From Lotus japonicus (Eukaryota; Streptophyta; Magnoliopsida; Fabales; Fabaceae): DNA of 64,000 nucleotides. Each line of letters opens with the position of its first letter. Within the stretch, counting starts at the first letter, position 1. A program made the translations under genes and the position numbers. Below, in pieces: positions 52,301 to 64,000 of this stretch. The notes beneath the pieces were generated by a model. That model searched no databases, had not been told where the DNA came from, and saw nothing but the letters and a program-made list of their open reading frames with translations. The DNA is taken from positions 47,021,176-47,085,175 of the forward strand of contig NC_080046.1 of the NCBI RefSeq assembly GCF_012489685.1. The letters run 5' to 3'.

Positions 52301-54298
52301 AATGTTAAGCGCTACAACTACAATAAAGCCAAATAGCCTAATACACTATGGGAATAAGATAATTCTAAACATAATTAGTTGCTAAATATTCAACAATAAA
52401 TAATCCCAAGTCTTACCTTAGTTACAAAATTAAAAGCCCTTAATAATAAATTAAACAACAGAACCAACTCGTCTTCATCAAAAAAAAATTTTAGACTTTT
52501 AGTCAGCCGCAGACACTTTGATCTGTATGAAATATATAATAGCACATTAGATAAAGTGACTAACTATATTAACTATTGGTAGAAAAAAAACAAATGGGGA
52601 GACAAATTATACTTTTAATCAAGATGGTGAATTTTCTCGCAAAATATTATGCTAGATTTTTTCTTACCATAACATGACAGTCGGTCAACATGACTGATGC
52701 CAATAAATTGTCATGATGAATAGTTCCAATGCCCAATTGTATTAGTTTTGGCAAAGCTACGCAGTTCTAAAGAATGACTATTATATCATGCTCTGAAAAC
52801 TACATTGTCACTGGTAGAAGAGATAGGTGCGACAATGTGATGTTCAAGGCTTGTGATCTGACTATTTACTAGGGTCTTGCTTCAGTACTTGTCTGCTCAT
52901 TATTGTCCATCAGGTTAAGGATAAGATTGTATTGGTTTCAGGGGATATATTATGACATGAAGTTGTTATTCTAAGTTATTTATAATGGCATCACTTTTAA
53001 CCTTTGATGCAGGAGCCTGGACCAATGCGCTTAAAACTCTTCCTCTTGCTAGCCAGGAGTCTTGTGCTGCAATTGAATTTTACCACAACCAACTAAAGAT
53101 CAGGTTGTTAAATGAGAAAGACATTGATGTTTATCAGCGTGCTGATTGGCTGGTTGACAAGTTGGGTACAAAAGTCCATTCTTATTTTTGGCTTGATGAG
53201 TTCTCAGATAAAGATGATTTTGCACGGTATTGGAAAAATGAATGGACGAGTGGTTTGACATCATGGCGTAAAGCTCTAAAGATTCCGGATACCGATGTCT
53301 TAATCGAAGATGAATGTGCTAAGGTTACTGACCCGGCTGATCCAGATAAAGCTTATATTGTCTGGAACCCTGGCTCAATGTTGAGCATTTGTAATTGTAG
53401 TTGGGCACTAGATGGCAACCTTTGTGAGCACACCTTAAAAGTTCTTAGTATCTGTCGAAATAAAGGATCAATTCCACCATCTATCAGCTTATCTCAATAT
53501 CACCAGTTGCTTAATAACATGCGGCATTGCCCACCCTTCGATTCTTTAATTCGTGATCACGCAGTGTCATTGGCAGTTTCAGTTCAGCAGCAGTTAAATG
53601 CCCTACTTGATAAAGTAAGTTTCCAGACTGCTGTGGATCCTAACGAGAAACGGATCATTATTGATATCCACCAGGAGAGCCCCGGGCTAGTCTCAGCCTC
53701 CCAGGATCAAGACTTAGTTAGTGAGAGACATGCCATCAATGATATTTTATCTGACGATGGTGATGGCTGTGAGGATAGAAATGAACCTCCTGAATGTGCA
53801 ATGAATGATATTGTTGATCAGGTTGTAGATCGTGACAGCGGTAGAAATGGCAAACCATTTGAGATTGCTGGAGAAGACAATTTACAAGCTGACATGGATG
53901 TTGACCCATCATCAATTGGTGTTTCCTCTCCCGGATTGTACTCTGTTCATGAGACTGTTTCAAGTCATGAAATCCCAGAGAAAAAAGAGATGGGTTTGAC
54001 TTCCACTACAAGAAATGAGATTCCATCTTCCAAAAATGGTGCTGTGTCTGATGAGATTGAAGAAGATATTTTGGGTGAAGGTTGCAAGAATCATGTTATG
54101 GATGTTGATCCTCCTCCATGCTTAGATATTCCATCTTCCACAACAGAGCATCTGAATCATTGTGAAACAATACAAAATGTTGTCAATGGTGATGTTATGT
54201 CTTGCATGAAAGATTCTGATGTGGCTGTTGATCCACCGGTAGCTGTTGAGCAACTTGCACTTGATGTGGTTGAAAGTACAGGAATCATGAATGAATAG
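49385..54298 (+). CDS. SWIM zinc-finger protein derived from MULE transposase
   Basis: Five coding exons: 49385-49656, 49753-50404, 50506-50705, 51530-51771, 53013-54298; GT-AG, in frame, 883 residues. The start MARWDAILSLPVQNPPTLEI and the order of domains match a single-copy plant family (Arabidopsis AT1G60560/AT4G13970 type, from memory). An N-terminal zinc-binding region (YWCSFGPDDH, KRGCTCHF) recalls the FAR1/WRKY-GCM1 DNA-binding fold. A MULE transposase-like core follows: LASDSRFGTNK, LAGFIVDDPLYDV, CSVLISFWRVRHLWHKNM. The SWIM finger is CNCSWALDGNLCEH, near residues 582-595. The long Ser/Asp/Glu-rich tail has repeated MDVDP(P)-like motifs. The gene has introns, no TIRs and an intact frame, so it is a domesticated transposase, probably a nuclear DNA-binding regulator. 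Its target is unknown. Intron 4 is 1.24 kb. Confidence 0.9.
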
Positions 54299-55798
54299 AA
54301 TACACAGATTAGTATAGATGCCAGAAAATTTATCAGTTAATTGGACTGTGCATGTCTGATTCTAAACAAATTTTTGGTATAATGAGGTTATTTAAGCGCA
54401 TGAAGCAATCAGGGGCACTGATGATTCTGACAAAACTTCATCAGAACAATTGCTGAATCGATGCTGCCTTCGGATTCTCCCGTCTAAAAGTTAGCAACTG
54501 ATAAATTATGTGTATTCATTTTTTATGATAAAATAACGAAAACTTTGTGCTGATTGGCTGAGCTAGTGTACCTGAAATCCATTGTAAATATAGGGCCTCA
54601 TTGATTAAGAATATCGATTTATTCTTTAATAGTAATAACCAATTTTGCACTCATGGTAGCTTAGTTCAAGTGCATGTGTATAAATCCTTTGAGAATTGAT
54701 TTTAAAGTCATTTTGAAGAAAATGTTTTGTGAGTAGCTTTCAGGTGTCGGCTGGTGCCATAACTGATTTTCTCAAAACCTATTATAACTAAATTTTTTGA
54801 CAGATATTAATATATTATAACTAAATTAGAAGTATAAGGTTCAGTTATCGGTTTGTTTAGCTGAAAAAATCGACAGATTTAAGAATCGATCAAGAACCAG
54901 TTAAACCGGTTCAAAATGGTCAATAATTGATGATGTAAACAGATTGAACCAGACAACTCTTATTTAATTTCTTTTTGCTTTTTCACTTTGAAAATATTTT
55001 TAACCCTTTTATTATTTATTTTTTATCATAAAATTTATAAGATAATTAGTTAATGTAAATTTCTTAATATCTTACATAAATATATCACATATTATAGTAA
55101 ATAATATTAAATAATATTAAAAATATTATTAATTACTACCGGTTCAACCATCAAATCTTGAACCGGTGAGGCTTTTTGGAATATTGATAGTTATAGTTAT
55201 AATACATCGATTTCTTAATATTTAAATCCTTGAAATTTTGAATTCTCCATAAGGTTTTCGTTTTGAAATGTCTCGATAAATAAAGTTTAAAACATGGTGT
55301 TTTATGCTACATTTTCATTTCATTTCCCACATCACTTCCTATTTCTCTTTTAATACATATATTATTTATCCTCCAAACTATTCAATCGAATTATCACCCA
55401 AATTGTGTTTTGTAGTAATATCAAAAAGATAATGTTATTTAAAGACATAACAATACCCACGTGTAAACCAATATGTGAAGTCGAATGGCGATTCTCACAA
55501 TTCCTTGGAAGGATATAGTAAAGTTTTTTTAATAACATCAATCACATTTCTTACTTTCTTGTTTTATTCTTTTATTTCTGTTTTCTTCTATTCATTTTTA
55601 TTTTTAATCAAGTGTGAATGAAATATGAAACTTATTTTAAAATTCACCATCCATAATTTCATATATAAATTGATCAAATTCTATTAAAATTAAAACCTTT
55701 GTTTTGTGATGCCACTCCTTTAGGTTGATATGTCCCACTCTACTCATTGAAAATTGGTGGCCAGCATCATTTTCCTTGCAAACGTAAGACAATCCCAC
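54299..55798. other. spacer between SWIM and PLA2 genes
   Basis: 3' UTR of the SWIM gene, then AT-rich sequence with no gene. ACCGGTTCAA and CCGGTTCAAAATGG words at 54900-54920 and 55140-55165 give a loose inverted pair that I did not pursue. Confidence 0.4.
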
Positions 55799-55823
55799 AC
55801 CTCTCTCTCTCTCTCTCTCTCTC
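55799..55823. repeat. (CT)n microsatellite in PLA2 leader region
   Basis: About eleven CT units directly upstream of the presumed first exon of the PLA2-family gene. CT-rich leaders are common in plant core promoters, so this may lie in or next to the transcription start. Confidence 0.8.
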
Positions 55824-56448
55824 CACACTCTTCTTCTCTCTATCTCCATTTGAACGTGTTCGCCTCAAAAGATGATGAACCACAACGAGTTAAAGTAAGT
55901 TTATCATAATTTGAGCTCAATTTTCCTTCCAATCTTAAGGTTTTTTCATTACCATTATCATTATTATTGTAATTTCCTCATGGGTTTTGTGTATAACGCG
56001 AGAAAATAGAAAGAACCCCAATTCTTGTGTTTTATTTTTTATTTTTATGTGCAATATTGATTGAAGTGCTTTTCTTCAAATGGGTATGTCAAAGTTTTAA
56101 GCTTTAATGTTCTGTGTTTATTTTCAGTTTATGCACTTCCCTGAACTGTTGAATGTTGTTTGATCAATGATCAAACTGTGTATTATTCAAATTTGGTGAC
56201 TTGGCTATGGAATGATCCAAGAAGAGTTGGGATGTGTTAATTTGGCATAGCTTTTTAAGAAAAAAATGTTTAGCTTTTTTCTTCAAATATGAACAATTTT
56301 TTTAATCTGGGGTAGCTTTTTTTTTCTTACTTTTTTTGTGTTAGGAAAAGGTTTTAACTGTTTTTGTTGTTTTCTGTTGGCAGGTTAAAACTATAGGTGG
56401 TTTTGTTGTGCCTATCTATATAATTTGGTGAAACAAGACTTCTCCACC

Positions 56449-57700
56449 ATGAACTTGGGGTTTCTGCTTAACATCCCTTGGGTTAAAGCTCAGTTGAATA
56501 CAGATTCGGTGACGAATTCGGTTCCTACCAAAGCTTTTACTGAACAAGCAGTTCATACCACAGCTTTTACTGAACAAGCAGTTCCTATCAAAGCTTTTAC
56601 TGAACAAGTTAAACAAGAATCTGGTAATGATCCCAAATTGTTTGGGTGGCCCATGCCCTTCCTTTCATTGTTTCCTTGGGCAAATAGTGCTGGAGATAAG
56701 TTTCAAAGACCATCTACTATCAATAAAGAGTTGAGGAGACAAGCACAAACTCGTGGGGATGTCGTAGCGAAAGATACTGGGGCTACCCCTTTACGCTTTA
56801 AGCCATATGTTTGTAAGGTTCCGTGGCATACTGGAGCTAGAGCATTTCTTTCTCAGTTGTTCCCTAGATATGGGCATTACTGTGGCCCAAACTGGTCAAG
56901 TGGGAAAGATGGAGGGTCTCTTGTTTGGGACAAGCGACCAATTGATTGGTTGGATTTCTGCTGTTATTGTCATGATATAGGGTATGATACTCATGATCAA
57001 GCCAAGCTTCTGAAGGCTGATTTAGCCTTTCTTGAGTGCTTGGAGAAGCAGCATATGAGTACCAAAGGAGACCCTCATGTTGCTTATCTTTACAAGACAT
57101 TATGCACTAATGGTATGCCTTGCATTAAATAATGTTATTCCTTTAGAGTGTGTTTGGATAAAGTAGTTTTTAGAGGTAATGTATTTTGAGAAGGTAATTA
57201 AAATGATTTGTCATAAAGTAAATTGTTTGGATATCAAGTCTGTGGAATTTTAGAAATGCTGGGGTTTTAGTCAAGTATTTTGTATAACTAACTGTATGGA
57301 ATTTGAAATACCCTCTTGTAGTAAGGAAATTGTGAAATCCCTTGCTGGAGATGTACAATGTGTCACTTTAAACCTCAGTTCTCTTGCTTAACGTATTGTT
57401 TTTTTTTTGTTACAGCTTAAATGCACCATCCAAACACACTGTTAAGGATCAATAGTTTTATGCTTTGGTGCTATCAATGGGAAGATGAATTGCTTTTCAG
57501 CATGTGTACTGACTTATTTTCCTTCTGACATTGCAGGTCTCAAGAATTTTCTGATACCTTATAGAAGGCAACTTGTGAGCTTACAACAGTACTCTGGGAT
57601 ACCTTTGGTTCAGTTTGGATGGCTAAGCAATTTGAGATGGAAAAGTTGGAACTTTCAGAAAGGGAGGGGGTGGTGGGAGGTACAAAGTCACAAATTGTGA
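56449..57700 (+). CDS. phospholipase A2 family protein
   Basis: Two coding exons (56449-57112, 57537-57700) give 275 residues. A leader exon ends at 55894 (TTAAA|GTAAGT) and joins 56384. It contains ATGATGAACC (55872), a small upstream frame that would end at TAG (56394-56396) after splicing. The protein has GHYCGPNWSSGKDGGS, then DWLDFCCYCHDIGYDTHD: a calcium-loop-like segment and the CCxxHD helix with the His/Asp pair of phospholipase A2. PLA2 hydrolyses the sn-2 acyl bond of phospholipids. This is the longer plant PLA2-like family (AT4G29070 type, from memory), not the 12-Cys secretory type. Residues 25-54 are three tandem copies of a 10-residue AFTEQ-containing repeat from a 30-bp DNA repeat (56521-56610). 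I see no strong signal peptide. Both catalytic residues are present; activity is inferred. Confidence 0.85.
56521..56610 (+). repeat. 3 x 30-bp in-frame coding repeat
   Basis: Three near-identical 30-bp units, each encoding a variant of VPxKAFTEQA, in the N-terminal part of the PLA2-family protein. Third-position and a few other differences separate the copies. Being a multiple of three, copy-number change would preserve the frame. Confidence 0.92.
57146..57441. mobile_element. Tourist-type (PIF/Harbinger) MITE in PLA2 intron
   Basis: Inverted ends AGTGTGTTTGGAT (57147-57159) and ATCCAAACACACT (57428-57440). The 3-bp TTA occurs outside both ends (57143-57145, 57442-57444), as in Tourist elements. 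Length is 296 bp and there is no coding sequence. It starts 33 bp after the donor of the PLA2 intron and ends 95 bp before the acceptor. Confidence 0.78.
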
Positions 57701-60048
57701 ATTGCATCCACTTTAGAAAGTGCTTGGCCTTGTTTTATTAACATTTAACACTATGTTTATTAGGTTATGCATCTTATAACCTTTTGTATATACCATATCG
57801 TGCCCATAGCTTGTTTTGCGAAGTGCAACCTTTGGCCTTGCTTGACATAATCTCTGTTAACAAGACAGTCTGTTTATATGATCCTGATGCCGCATTATAA
57901 TTTGATTCTCACAAAAATCATTAGTTTGTGACTTACTACTTTGTTCACATATATTTTCAGCCCAGTGCTTATATAATGTCTAGTTTGATGCTGATATACA
58001 GTCAATCCTTTTTCTGATGATAGGGTTAAGAGCAGCCTAGTAAATTTATAGGTCAAACTATTGAGAAGGATTTGAAATTAAATGATCTGTAATGTGTATT
58101 TTGTTCATTGTTCAGAAAAGTATAACAAAACATACTACTTTTTTCTTTCTGCAAGCACTATCTAGAGCTAAACTTAGTCAAATTAGGTGATCTTGGTCTT
58201 GTTAGAGAGATAACCAAGAGGTGTACAACTCTTATGCAGAATTTGAGACCTGAATCAATCTGCTTATGAGTGTAAGTTCCTTTGCAAGTTGGCGATATGG
58301 TGTTATCCTGATAAGCTTACCTCTGCTCAATAAATTTGTTTATAACTAGATTTACAACCGTCCAAATCACAAGAATATGACAAATTAGAGCTAAAATCCA
58401 TGGCTACATCTTGTGAGATACCTTGTCCTAGCTTTTTGATGTTATGTGGTCAAGATTACTGCCAGGCATGACTTAGTCAATTTGTCCAAACGGGACCGCC
58501 AAACACAGCAGCAGCGTCGTCGCCGCTGATGAGTCCTCCTCTTCATCCTCACTCAACAACGTATCGACCACCCCATCTTATGTGAACTCGTCGAGCAGTC
58601 CCGCGAAAGTAGTAAATAATGTAAATGGAATTATCAATATAGCTTTTCAAATGTAAATAATGTGTGCCATTTAGTCATTTACATTAGATTTAATAAAAAC
58701 TTATGACTGTTATCAATGCTAAGATCATACAACCGTAGCTTTTGCTTAACAATGCTAAGATCATGCAGTGACTCCAAGCCAGTAGCTTTTCCTTTAAACC
58801 CACATTTTCGGTCACAGAAAATTTCAATAAAATATTAAATAGACACATACAATTAGACTTAGATTCTTACATAAATCAAGTCAGTAGAATTGTCTTAACA
58901 TATCATACTCACAGACTCGCAGTATCATAATATATCATATTTACAGTCTCAACATGCTAAAATAGTCTTAGATAGAAAGAAACAAGAAAAGCCAAGAAGA
59001 CAAGAAGTTTAGCACGAAGACTAACAACTTAACAAATGACAAAACAGACAATTGGAAAAATTCCTACAATGATTCATCTCCAATTTTCAATCATTAGTAG
59101 TATATCATATCACCTTTTTATATTTGTTAATTAGTTAATGGATCTTACCTTATTTATATTATAAACTAAAGGGTTAAATATGTTTTGGGTTCATATATTT
59201 TGGGCGAATTTTGACTTTCATACCTCGCCGGAAAATCTTTTTCAATTCATCTCTGGACTATTCAAAATAGTCGGGAATCGTCCCGGTTAGAAAAATGAAC
59301 TTCGATAGCTTACCAGGTGTGAATGACACTGATGTAGCATGCCACATATTTTAATGAGGGATCAAAAACTTTATTTATTTTTTAATTAGGGGACTTAACC
59401 TAAACTTCGCCTATTAGCATAACACTAGAATTTTATTGTAGCTCATCTCTTACTACTAATGAGCTAGCTATATAATACAAAGTCTGGTTATGGCTTCATT
59501 TTTTTTTGTGGTCAAATGTTATGGCTTCATTAGACAGCAAGAAATGGCGCGCACAACCTCTTCTTCAAGTGTGCAGCATGTTCTAGTGAAGTTTTGGAAG
59601 TCCTTATGGAAGGTGCAAGCTCTCCCTAATGGGAAAGCCTGTTATTTCTTGATCTGTAACCAAGAAATAATAGTATAGAGGTATCCAACAAAGTCCACTA
59701 ACGAAAAGGCCCAACAACATGTAAAGTGACCCAAAAAAAAATGGCATGCATACAGTAAAAGAGAAGTCTAAAACTTAAGGTAGTAGATTTCCATTTTTAA
59801 TGGGAGTGGAGAATTCTTTTCCCAAACATGTCTCTACAATTATTTCAAACAAAGCTCATAAGCGATATACCCTTCAAGCAAACATCATTTTACTTTTTTT
59901 ATTTTATTTTGCTAATGTGGAGGGCTTAAAGCCCAGAAGAAAACAGAACTAAGGTAAACTAGAGGTGGAAACACCTCTTACATCATTCCTAAGACTCGGG
60001 AGCAGCCATTGGGGAACATCCTCATGGTTAAAAACAAGACTAGAAATT
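57701..60048. other. spacer between PLA2 gene and copia element
   Basis: Holds the PLA2 3' UTR. The stretch 59168-59400 (GGGTTAAATATGTTTTGGG at the left, AATTAGGGGACTTAACC at the right) resembles a common legume repeat, but I could not define its ends. A short GC-richer patch at 58490-58610 gives no credible gene. Confidence 0.4.
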
Positions 60049-60571
60049 GTATGACCTGCTTTGTAGGTTTCTAATAAATAATGATTTGTTCCTAACCACA
60101 TGCTTTTCTACCCATATAGAAAATAGGAGCATAATCCTAAACCACACTTGATTAACCCATACCCGAAAAACATGATGAAGATCTAGAGCGGAAGCGTACC
60201 TGAATGAGCCATGAGAATCGCTGAAGGATCTGGGGTTGTGATCTTCCAATTGTAGATCACCCTTAGGGTTTCCTGATGTTCTCCTCTGATGGGGATGAGG
60301 AGAAACTTTTTACGTTGTTACGTTGTTATGTCTACAATTGGGGACCATAACCCTATAAGTAACTGCATCAGTTACAATTCTGTTTTCAATATTTCTAATT
60401 TGGCCCCTCATCAAATTAGAATATTGCCTTATGGTATCCGCACAATACCTTTTCATAACACATATGCCCTTAGCCATAAGATCAATATTAAATAGACCAC
60501 TTTAGTTTTGGCTAATTAAATAATGGCCCTAACACAATTAAAAGTTACATTTGTGACCCAAAATTCTAACA
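60049..60571 (-). repeat. 3' LTR of the copia element
   Basis: On the minus strand the LTR starts TGTTAGAATTTTGG at 60571, directly after the polypurine tract. The other end should close with CA; CATACA near 60049 is one candidate, but without the second LTR (outside the window) this border and the target duplication cannot be fixed. Confidence 0.65.
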
Positions 60572-60582
60572 ATCTCCCACTG
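60572..60582 (-). promoter_or_regulatory. polypurine tract of the copia element
   Basis: GTGGGAGAT, read on the minus strand, directly precedes the LTR start. This is the standard second-strand primer site of LTR retrotransposons. Confidence 0.75.
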
Positions 60583-60997
60583 GTCACATATGTAACTCTA
60601 CACATGTGTTAGACTTTATGAGCTCAAAAAATGCCATTATATACCTTAAGCATATCCAAATAATCTCGTCCATTAGTCATGCCAGTGCATAGAACCAAAG
60701 TGATTTTCGTTATATCAATCATAACTAAACCCATCAATGATTACTAGTACTGACATAACTAAATGACATAGATTCATTATGAAATGTGCAGCATGAAAAT
60801 CACAAGAAGGTGGCCTGTACTTGTCAATTTTCAACTGGTCCTACTTTACTTTAGTGAGATCATTCAATAACCTTATTGTACAAAGCATAAATAACAGAAT
60901 ATCAAACTTTATAATTAACCAAAAAATATCCAAATACTAGAGTATGCATGCATAATACCAAACATAGAACACAAAATTTATATATGAGTAACTCCCA

Positions 60998-63900
60998 CTA
61001 AACTAAGCATTCCTCACACTGCAAAACACCCATGTGAGCAGTGTGCTCATGAAAGACCTTGGGCGGAAGACCTTTTGTAAGAGGATCCGCTATCATGGAG
61101 TTTGTCCCTATGTGTTCTATAGAAATCTGTCCACTTTGTACCCTTTCCTTAACAACTAGGAACTTGATGTCAATATGTTTTGACTTGGTCGAGCTCCTAT
61201 TATTGTTGGAAAATAAGACGGCTGATTTGTTGTCACAGTATAACTTAAGCGGTCTTTCAATTCCTTCCACAATTCGCAGCCCAGTGACAAGATTCCTCAG
61301 CCAAATCCCATGGTTAGATGCCTCAAAACATGCTACAAATTCTGCTGCCATGGTGGATGAAGCTATGAGAGTTTGCTTGGCACTACGCCAAGAAACTGCA
61401 CCACCAGCCAACATGTAGATATAGCCTGAAGTGGATCTCTTACTATCTTGGCATCCAGCAAAATCAGAGTCAGAATATCCAATGATCTCCAATTGGTCTG
61501 ACCTCCTATATGTGAGCATATAATCTTTTGTTCTCTGTAAATACCTCATAACCCTTTTGGCTGCTTTCCAATGATCCATTCCTGGATTGCTCAAATATCT
61601 GCCTAACATCCCAACTGTGAACGCTATATCTGGACGCGTACAAACTTGGGCATACATAAGACTCCCTACAGCTGATGCATAAGGAATCTTTTGCATTTCC
61701 TGAATTTCTAAGTTTCCTTTTGGGCATTGACTGAGACTAAATTTGTCTCCCTTAGCAACTGGAGTATCCCCTGATGTACAATTCTGCATGCCAAACCTTT
61801 TAAGTACCTTTTCGATATAGCTCTTTTGTGACAATCCCAGAATACCCCGAGATCGGTCTCGGTGTATCTGAATTCCTAATACAAAGGAAGCGTCACCAAG
61901 ATCTTTCATTTCAAATTTTCTTGATAGAAATCTCTTGGTTTCGTGCAACATGCCTATATCATTAGTGGCAAGCAGTATGTCATCAACATACAGAACCAGG
62001 AAAATATATTTGCTCCCACTGAATTTGTGATACACACAATCTTCAACAACATTCACCTCAAAACCGAATGAGAGAATTATTTCATGAAATTTGTGGTACC
62101 ACTGACGAGATGCCTGCTTTAGTCCATAAATGGATTTTGTCAATTTGCAAACCGTATTCTTTGGGTCTCCTGACACAAAGTTTTCTGGTTGCACCATATA
62201 GATTGTCTCATCAATGTTTCCATTGAGAAACGCTGTCTTGACATCCATTTGATGGAGTTCCAAATCATAATGTGCAACAAGAGCCATGATTGTCCTAAAA
62301 GAGTCTTTCGATGAAACCGGAGAGAAAGTCTCTTTAAAGTCAATCCCTTCCTTTTGAGTATAACCCTTAGCCACAAGACGAGCCTTATACCTCTCCACAT
62401 TACCATTAGAATCCCGCTTGGTCTTAAATATCCATTTGCAACCAATGGGTTTCACACCTTCCGGTAATGGGACAAGTTCCCAAACCTTATTGTCTTGCAT
62501 GGACTTATACTCTTCCTTCATTGCTTCAATCCACTTTTCAGAGTTGGAATCCTGCATGGCTTGCTGGAAGTTGATTGGATCAGCTTCCATCATACCATTA
62601 TTTTCCTCATGTTCTTGGAGAAAGACTATGTAATCATCTGGAATAGCATTTCTCTTTTCTCTAGTGGATCTCCGCAAAGGTATTGGTTCTTGTAACACTT
62701 GTTCTTGAGGATCTTGAGTTTGTTCTTCATGAACCACCATATCATCTTGAGTAGGAGGAGATTCAACAACAATGTCTTGTAGAGGTTCCGTACTTGCTTC
62801 ATCAGAAGCAACTGTATGAATCAGTTTTGGAATTGTTACTGACTCTTCCTCTAAAGCAAAGTCCCTAATCTTGTTCTCCCCTCCAAACTCAATTTCCTCA
62901 AAGAACATGGCTGTTCCCGTCTCAAAAATTGTCTTTAATTTGGGATCATAAAATTTATAGCCCCTGGATCTTTCAGAATAACCAATAAAGTAGCTGCTCA
63001 CTGTTCGGGATTCCAATTTCTTTTCATTTGGCCTATAAGGCCTTGCCTCAGCTGGACATCCCCATACATGAAAATGTTTCAAACTAGGCTTTCGCCCAGT
63101 CCAAAGCTCATAAGGTGTTTTGGCAGCTGCTTTAGTTGGCACTCTATTTAGAATGTAAGCTGCAGTCTTTAGTGCCTCTCCCCAGAGTGACTCTGGCAAA
63201 GTAGAATGACAAATCATACTCCTTACCATATCCTTAAGAGTCCGGTTTCGTCTTTCAGCCACACCATTCATGCTAGGTGACCCTGGCATGGTGTACTGTG
63301 GGACGATTCCGCATTCCTCTAGGTATTTGGCAAAAGGCCCTGGACGTTGTTCACCTGAACCATCATATCTACCGTAATATTCACCACCACGGTCAGATTT
63401 GATGCTCTTAATTCTTTTGTTGAGTTGGTTCTCAACTTCAGCCTTAAATGATTTGAACACATCCAATGATTGAGACTTTTCATGTATAAGAAATAAGTAT
63501 GCATATCTCGAATAATCATCTATGAATGATATAAAATATTGTTGACCATTCCAAGAAGGTGTTGGAAATGGTCCACAAATATCCGTATGTATCAATTCCA
63601 AGACGCCTGTAGCTCTATATGCACCAAATTTCTTTGTTTTGGTCTGTTTACCTTTAACGCATTCAACACAAACATCAAAGTTTGTGAAGTCAATGGAATC
63701 CAAAATTCCATCTGACACTAGCCGCTCAACTCTATTTTTAGAGATGTGACCTAGGCGCTTGTGCCATAATGCTCCTGAATCGTTATTATCAATTTTACGC
63801 TTAGTACCACGTGATTCCACATTCAGGGATTCACTATAGGTGGCTACAGTGCTCAGCAAATACAGATTATCATATCCAATAAGTGAACCGGTTCCAACAA

Positions 63901-64000
63901 TATTTGAATTAAAAGACAACTCGGCTTTACTGTTTCCAAATGAACATGAATAACCTGATTTGTCCAAATTAGAAACTGAAATTAAATTCCGTCTAAATGA
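60998..64000 (-). CDS. Ty1/copia (Tnt1-like) Gag-Pol, 5' part beyond window
   Basis: A single open frame of about 1000 codons runs from the window edge to TAG at 60998 without interruption; the first ATG inside the window (63967) is not the true start. Order: end of protease region (RRNLISVS), GAG-pre-integrase HKRLGHIS with a downstream CVEC (HHCC zinc site), integrase core ([33 protein letters not shown]), reverse transcriptase ([41 protein letters not shown]), RNase H ([33 protein letters not shown]). The order integrase before reverse transcriptase defines copia. All catalytic boxes I checked are present, and the frame is intact, so it may be a young insertion. A 3' untranslated stretch of about 415 bp separates it from the polypurine tract. 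Confidence 0.97.
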   Translation of the reverse strand, partial: SFRRNLISVSNLDKSGYSCSFGNSKAELSFNSNIVGTGSLIGYDNLYLLSTVATYSESLNVESRGTKRKIDNNDSGALWHKRLGHISKNRVERLVSDGILDSIDFTNFDVCVECVKGKQTKTKKFGAYRATGVLELIHTDICGPFPTPSWNGQQYFISFIDDYSRYAYLFLIHEKSQSLDVFKSFKAEVENQLNKRIKSIKSDRGGEYYGRYDGSGEQRPGPFAKYLEECGIVPQYTMPGSPSMNGVAERRNRTLKDMVRSMICHSTLPESLWGEALKTAAYILNRVPTKAAAKTPYELWTGRKPSLKHFHVWGCPAEARPYRPNEKKLESRTVSSYFIGYSERSRGYKFYDPKLKTIFETGTAMFFEEIEFGGENKIRDFALEEESVTIPKLIHTVASDEASTEPLQDIVVESPPTQDDMVVHEEQTQDPQEQVLQEPIPLRRSTREKRNAIPDDYIVFLQEHEENNGMMEADPINFQQAMQDSNSEKWIEAMKEEYKSMQDNKVWELVPLPEGVKPIGCKWIFKTKRDSNGNVERYKARLVAKGYTQKEGIDFKETFSPVSSKDSFRTIMALVAHYDLELHQMDVKTAFLNGNIDETIYMVQPENFVSGDPKNTVCKLTKSIYGLKQASRQWYHKFHEIILSFGFEVNVVEDCVYHKFSGSKYIFLVLYVDDILLATNDIGMLHETKRFLSRKFEMKDLGDASFVLGIQIHRDRSRGILGLSQKSYIEKVLKRFGMQNCTSGDTPVAKGDKFSLSQCPKGNLEIQEMQKIPYASAVGSLMYAQVCTRPDIAFTVGMLGRYLSNPGMDHWKAAKRVMRYLQRTKDYMLTYRRSDQLEIIGYSDSDFAGCQDSKRSTSGYIYMLAGGAVSWRSAKQTLIASSTMAAEFVACFEASNHGIWLRNLVTGLRIVEGIERPLKLYCDNKSAVLFSNNNRSSTKSKHIDIKFLVVKERVQSGQISIEHIGTNSMIADPLTKGLPPKVFHEHTAHMGVLQCEECLV

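Noticed and set aside
55140..55165. ACCGGTTCAA words as terminal repeats of an element with 54900-54920
   Set aside because: Pairing is short and no target duplication is visible.
60998..62811. Smaller frames opposite or shifted to the copia Pol
   Set aside because: Overlap the intact polyprotein and have no domains of their own.

Overview
The window is plant nuclear DNA. It is AT-rich, its genes have many GT-AG introns, and mobile elements fill much of the space between genes. The host proteins recall papilionoid legume homologues (judged from memory, no search run), and the repeats fit that: Stowaway and Mutator-type MITEs, LINEs, a Helitron, a Tnt1-like copia element. I cannot name the species.

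Left part (1-26.7 kb). A NOI/RIN4-type exon lies at 739-1011 (-), next to short hairpins that share a loop. An 11-exon gene at 5115-11594 (+) encodes two fused helicase modules, SEN1-like then UvrD-like, and stops where longer relatives continue. A flavonoid 3',5'-hydroxylase (CYP75A) locus at 12842-15143 (+) is interrupted by a poly-T-headed retroposon and has lost key residues, so it is probably a pseudogene. A complete calcium-dependent protein kinase (16301-19526, -; 8 exons, 546 aa) and a complete CRT-like plastid thiol transporter (21356-26663, -; 10 exons, 443 aa) follow.

Middle (26.7-47.5 kb). Three MITE-type elements lie in a row; two have 9-bp target duplications typical of Mutator elements. 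A LINE remnant and a tRNA-derived SINE come next. NSN1/nucleostemin GTPase (31446-37575, +; 9 exons, 592 aa) has a telo-box promoter and a roughly 680-bp inverted duplication in intron 2. A small secreted-peptide gene (39483-40048, +) and a LINE reverse-transcriptase remnant follow. A 5417-bp Helitron (41492-46908, -) with both termini visible carries decayed Rep/helicase and RPA-like genes. A short retroposon with a 10-bp target duplication lies next to it.

Right part (47.5-64 kb). A domesticated MULE-transposase/SWIM zinc-finger gene (49385-54298, +; 5 coding exons, 883 aa) is followed by a phospholipase A2-family gene (56449-57700, +; 275 aa) with a Tourist MITE in its intron. The 3' half of an apparently intact copia retrotransposon (about 60.05-64 kb, -) runs off the right edge.

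The host genes are unrelated to each other (immunity, RNA/DNA helicase, pigment chemistry, calcium signalling, thiol transport, ribosome assembly, transcription, lipid metabolism). I see no operon-like system. The most interesting material is how mobile DNA and duplications have reshaped genes.
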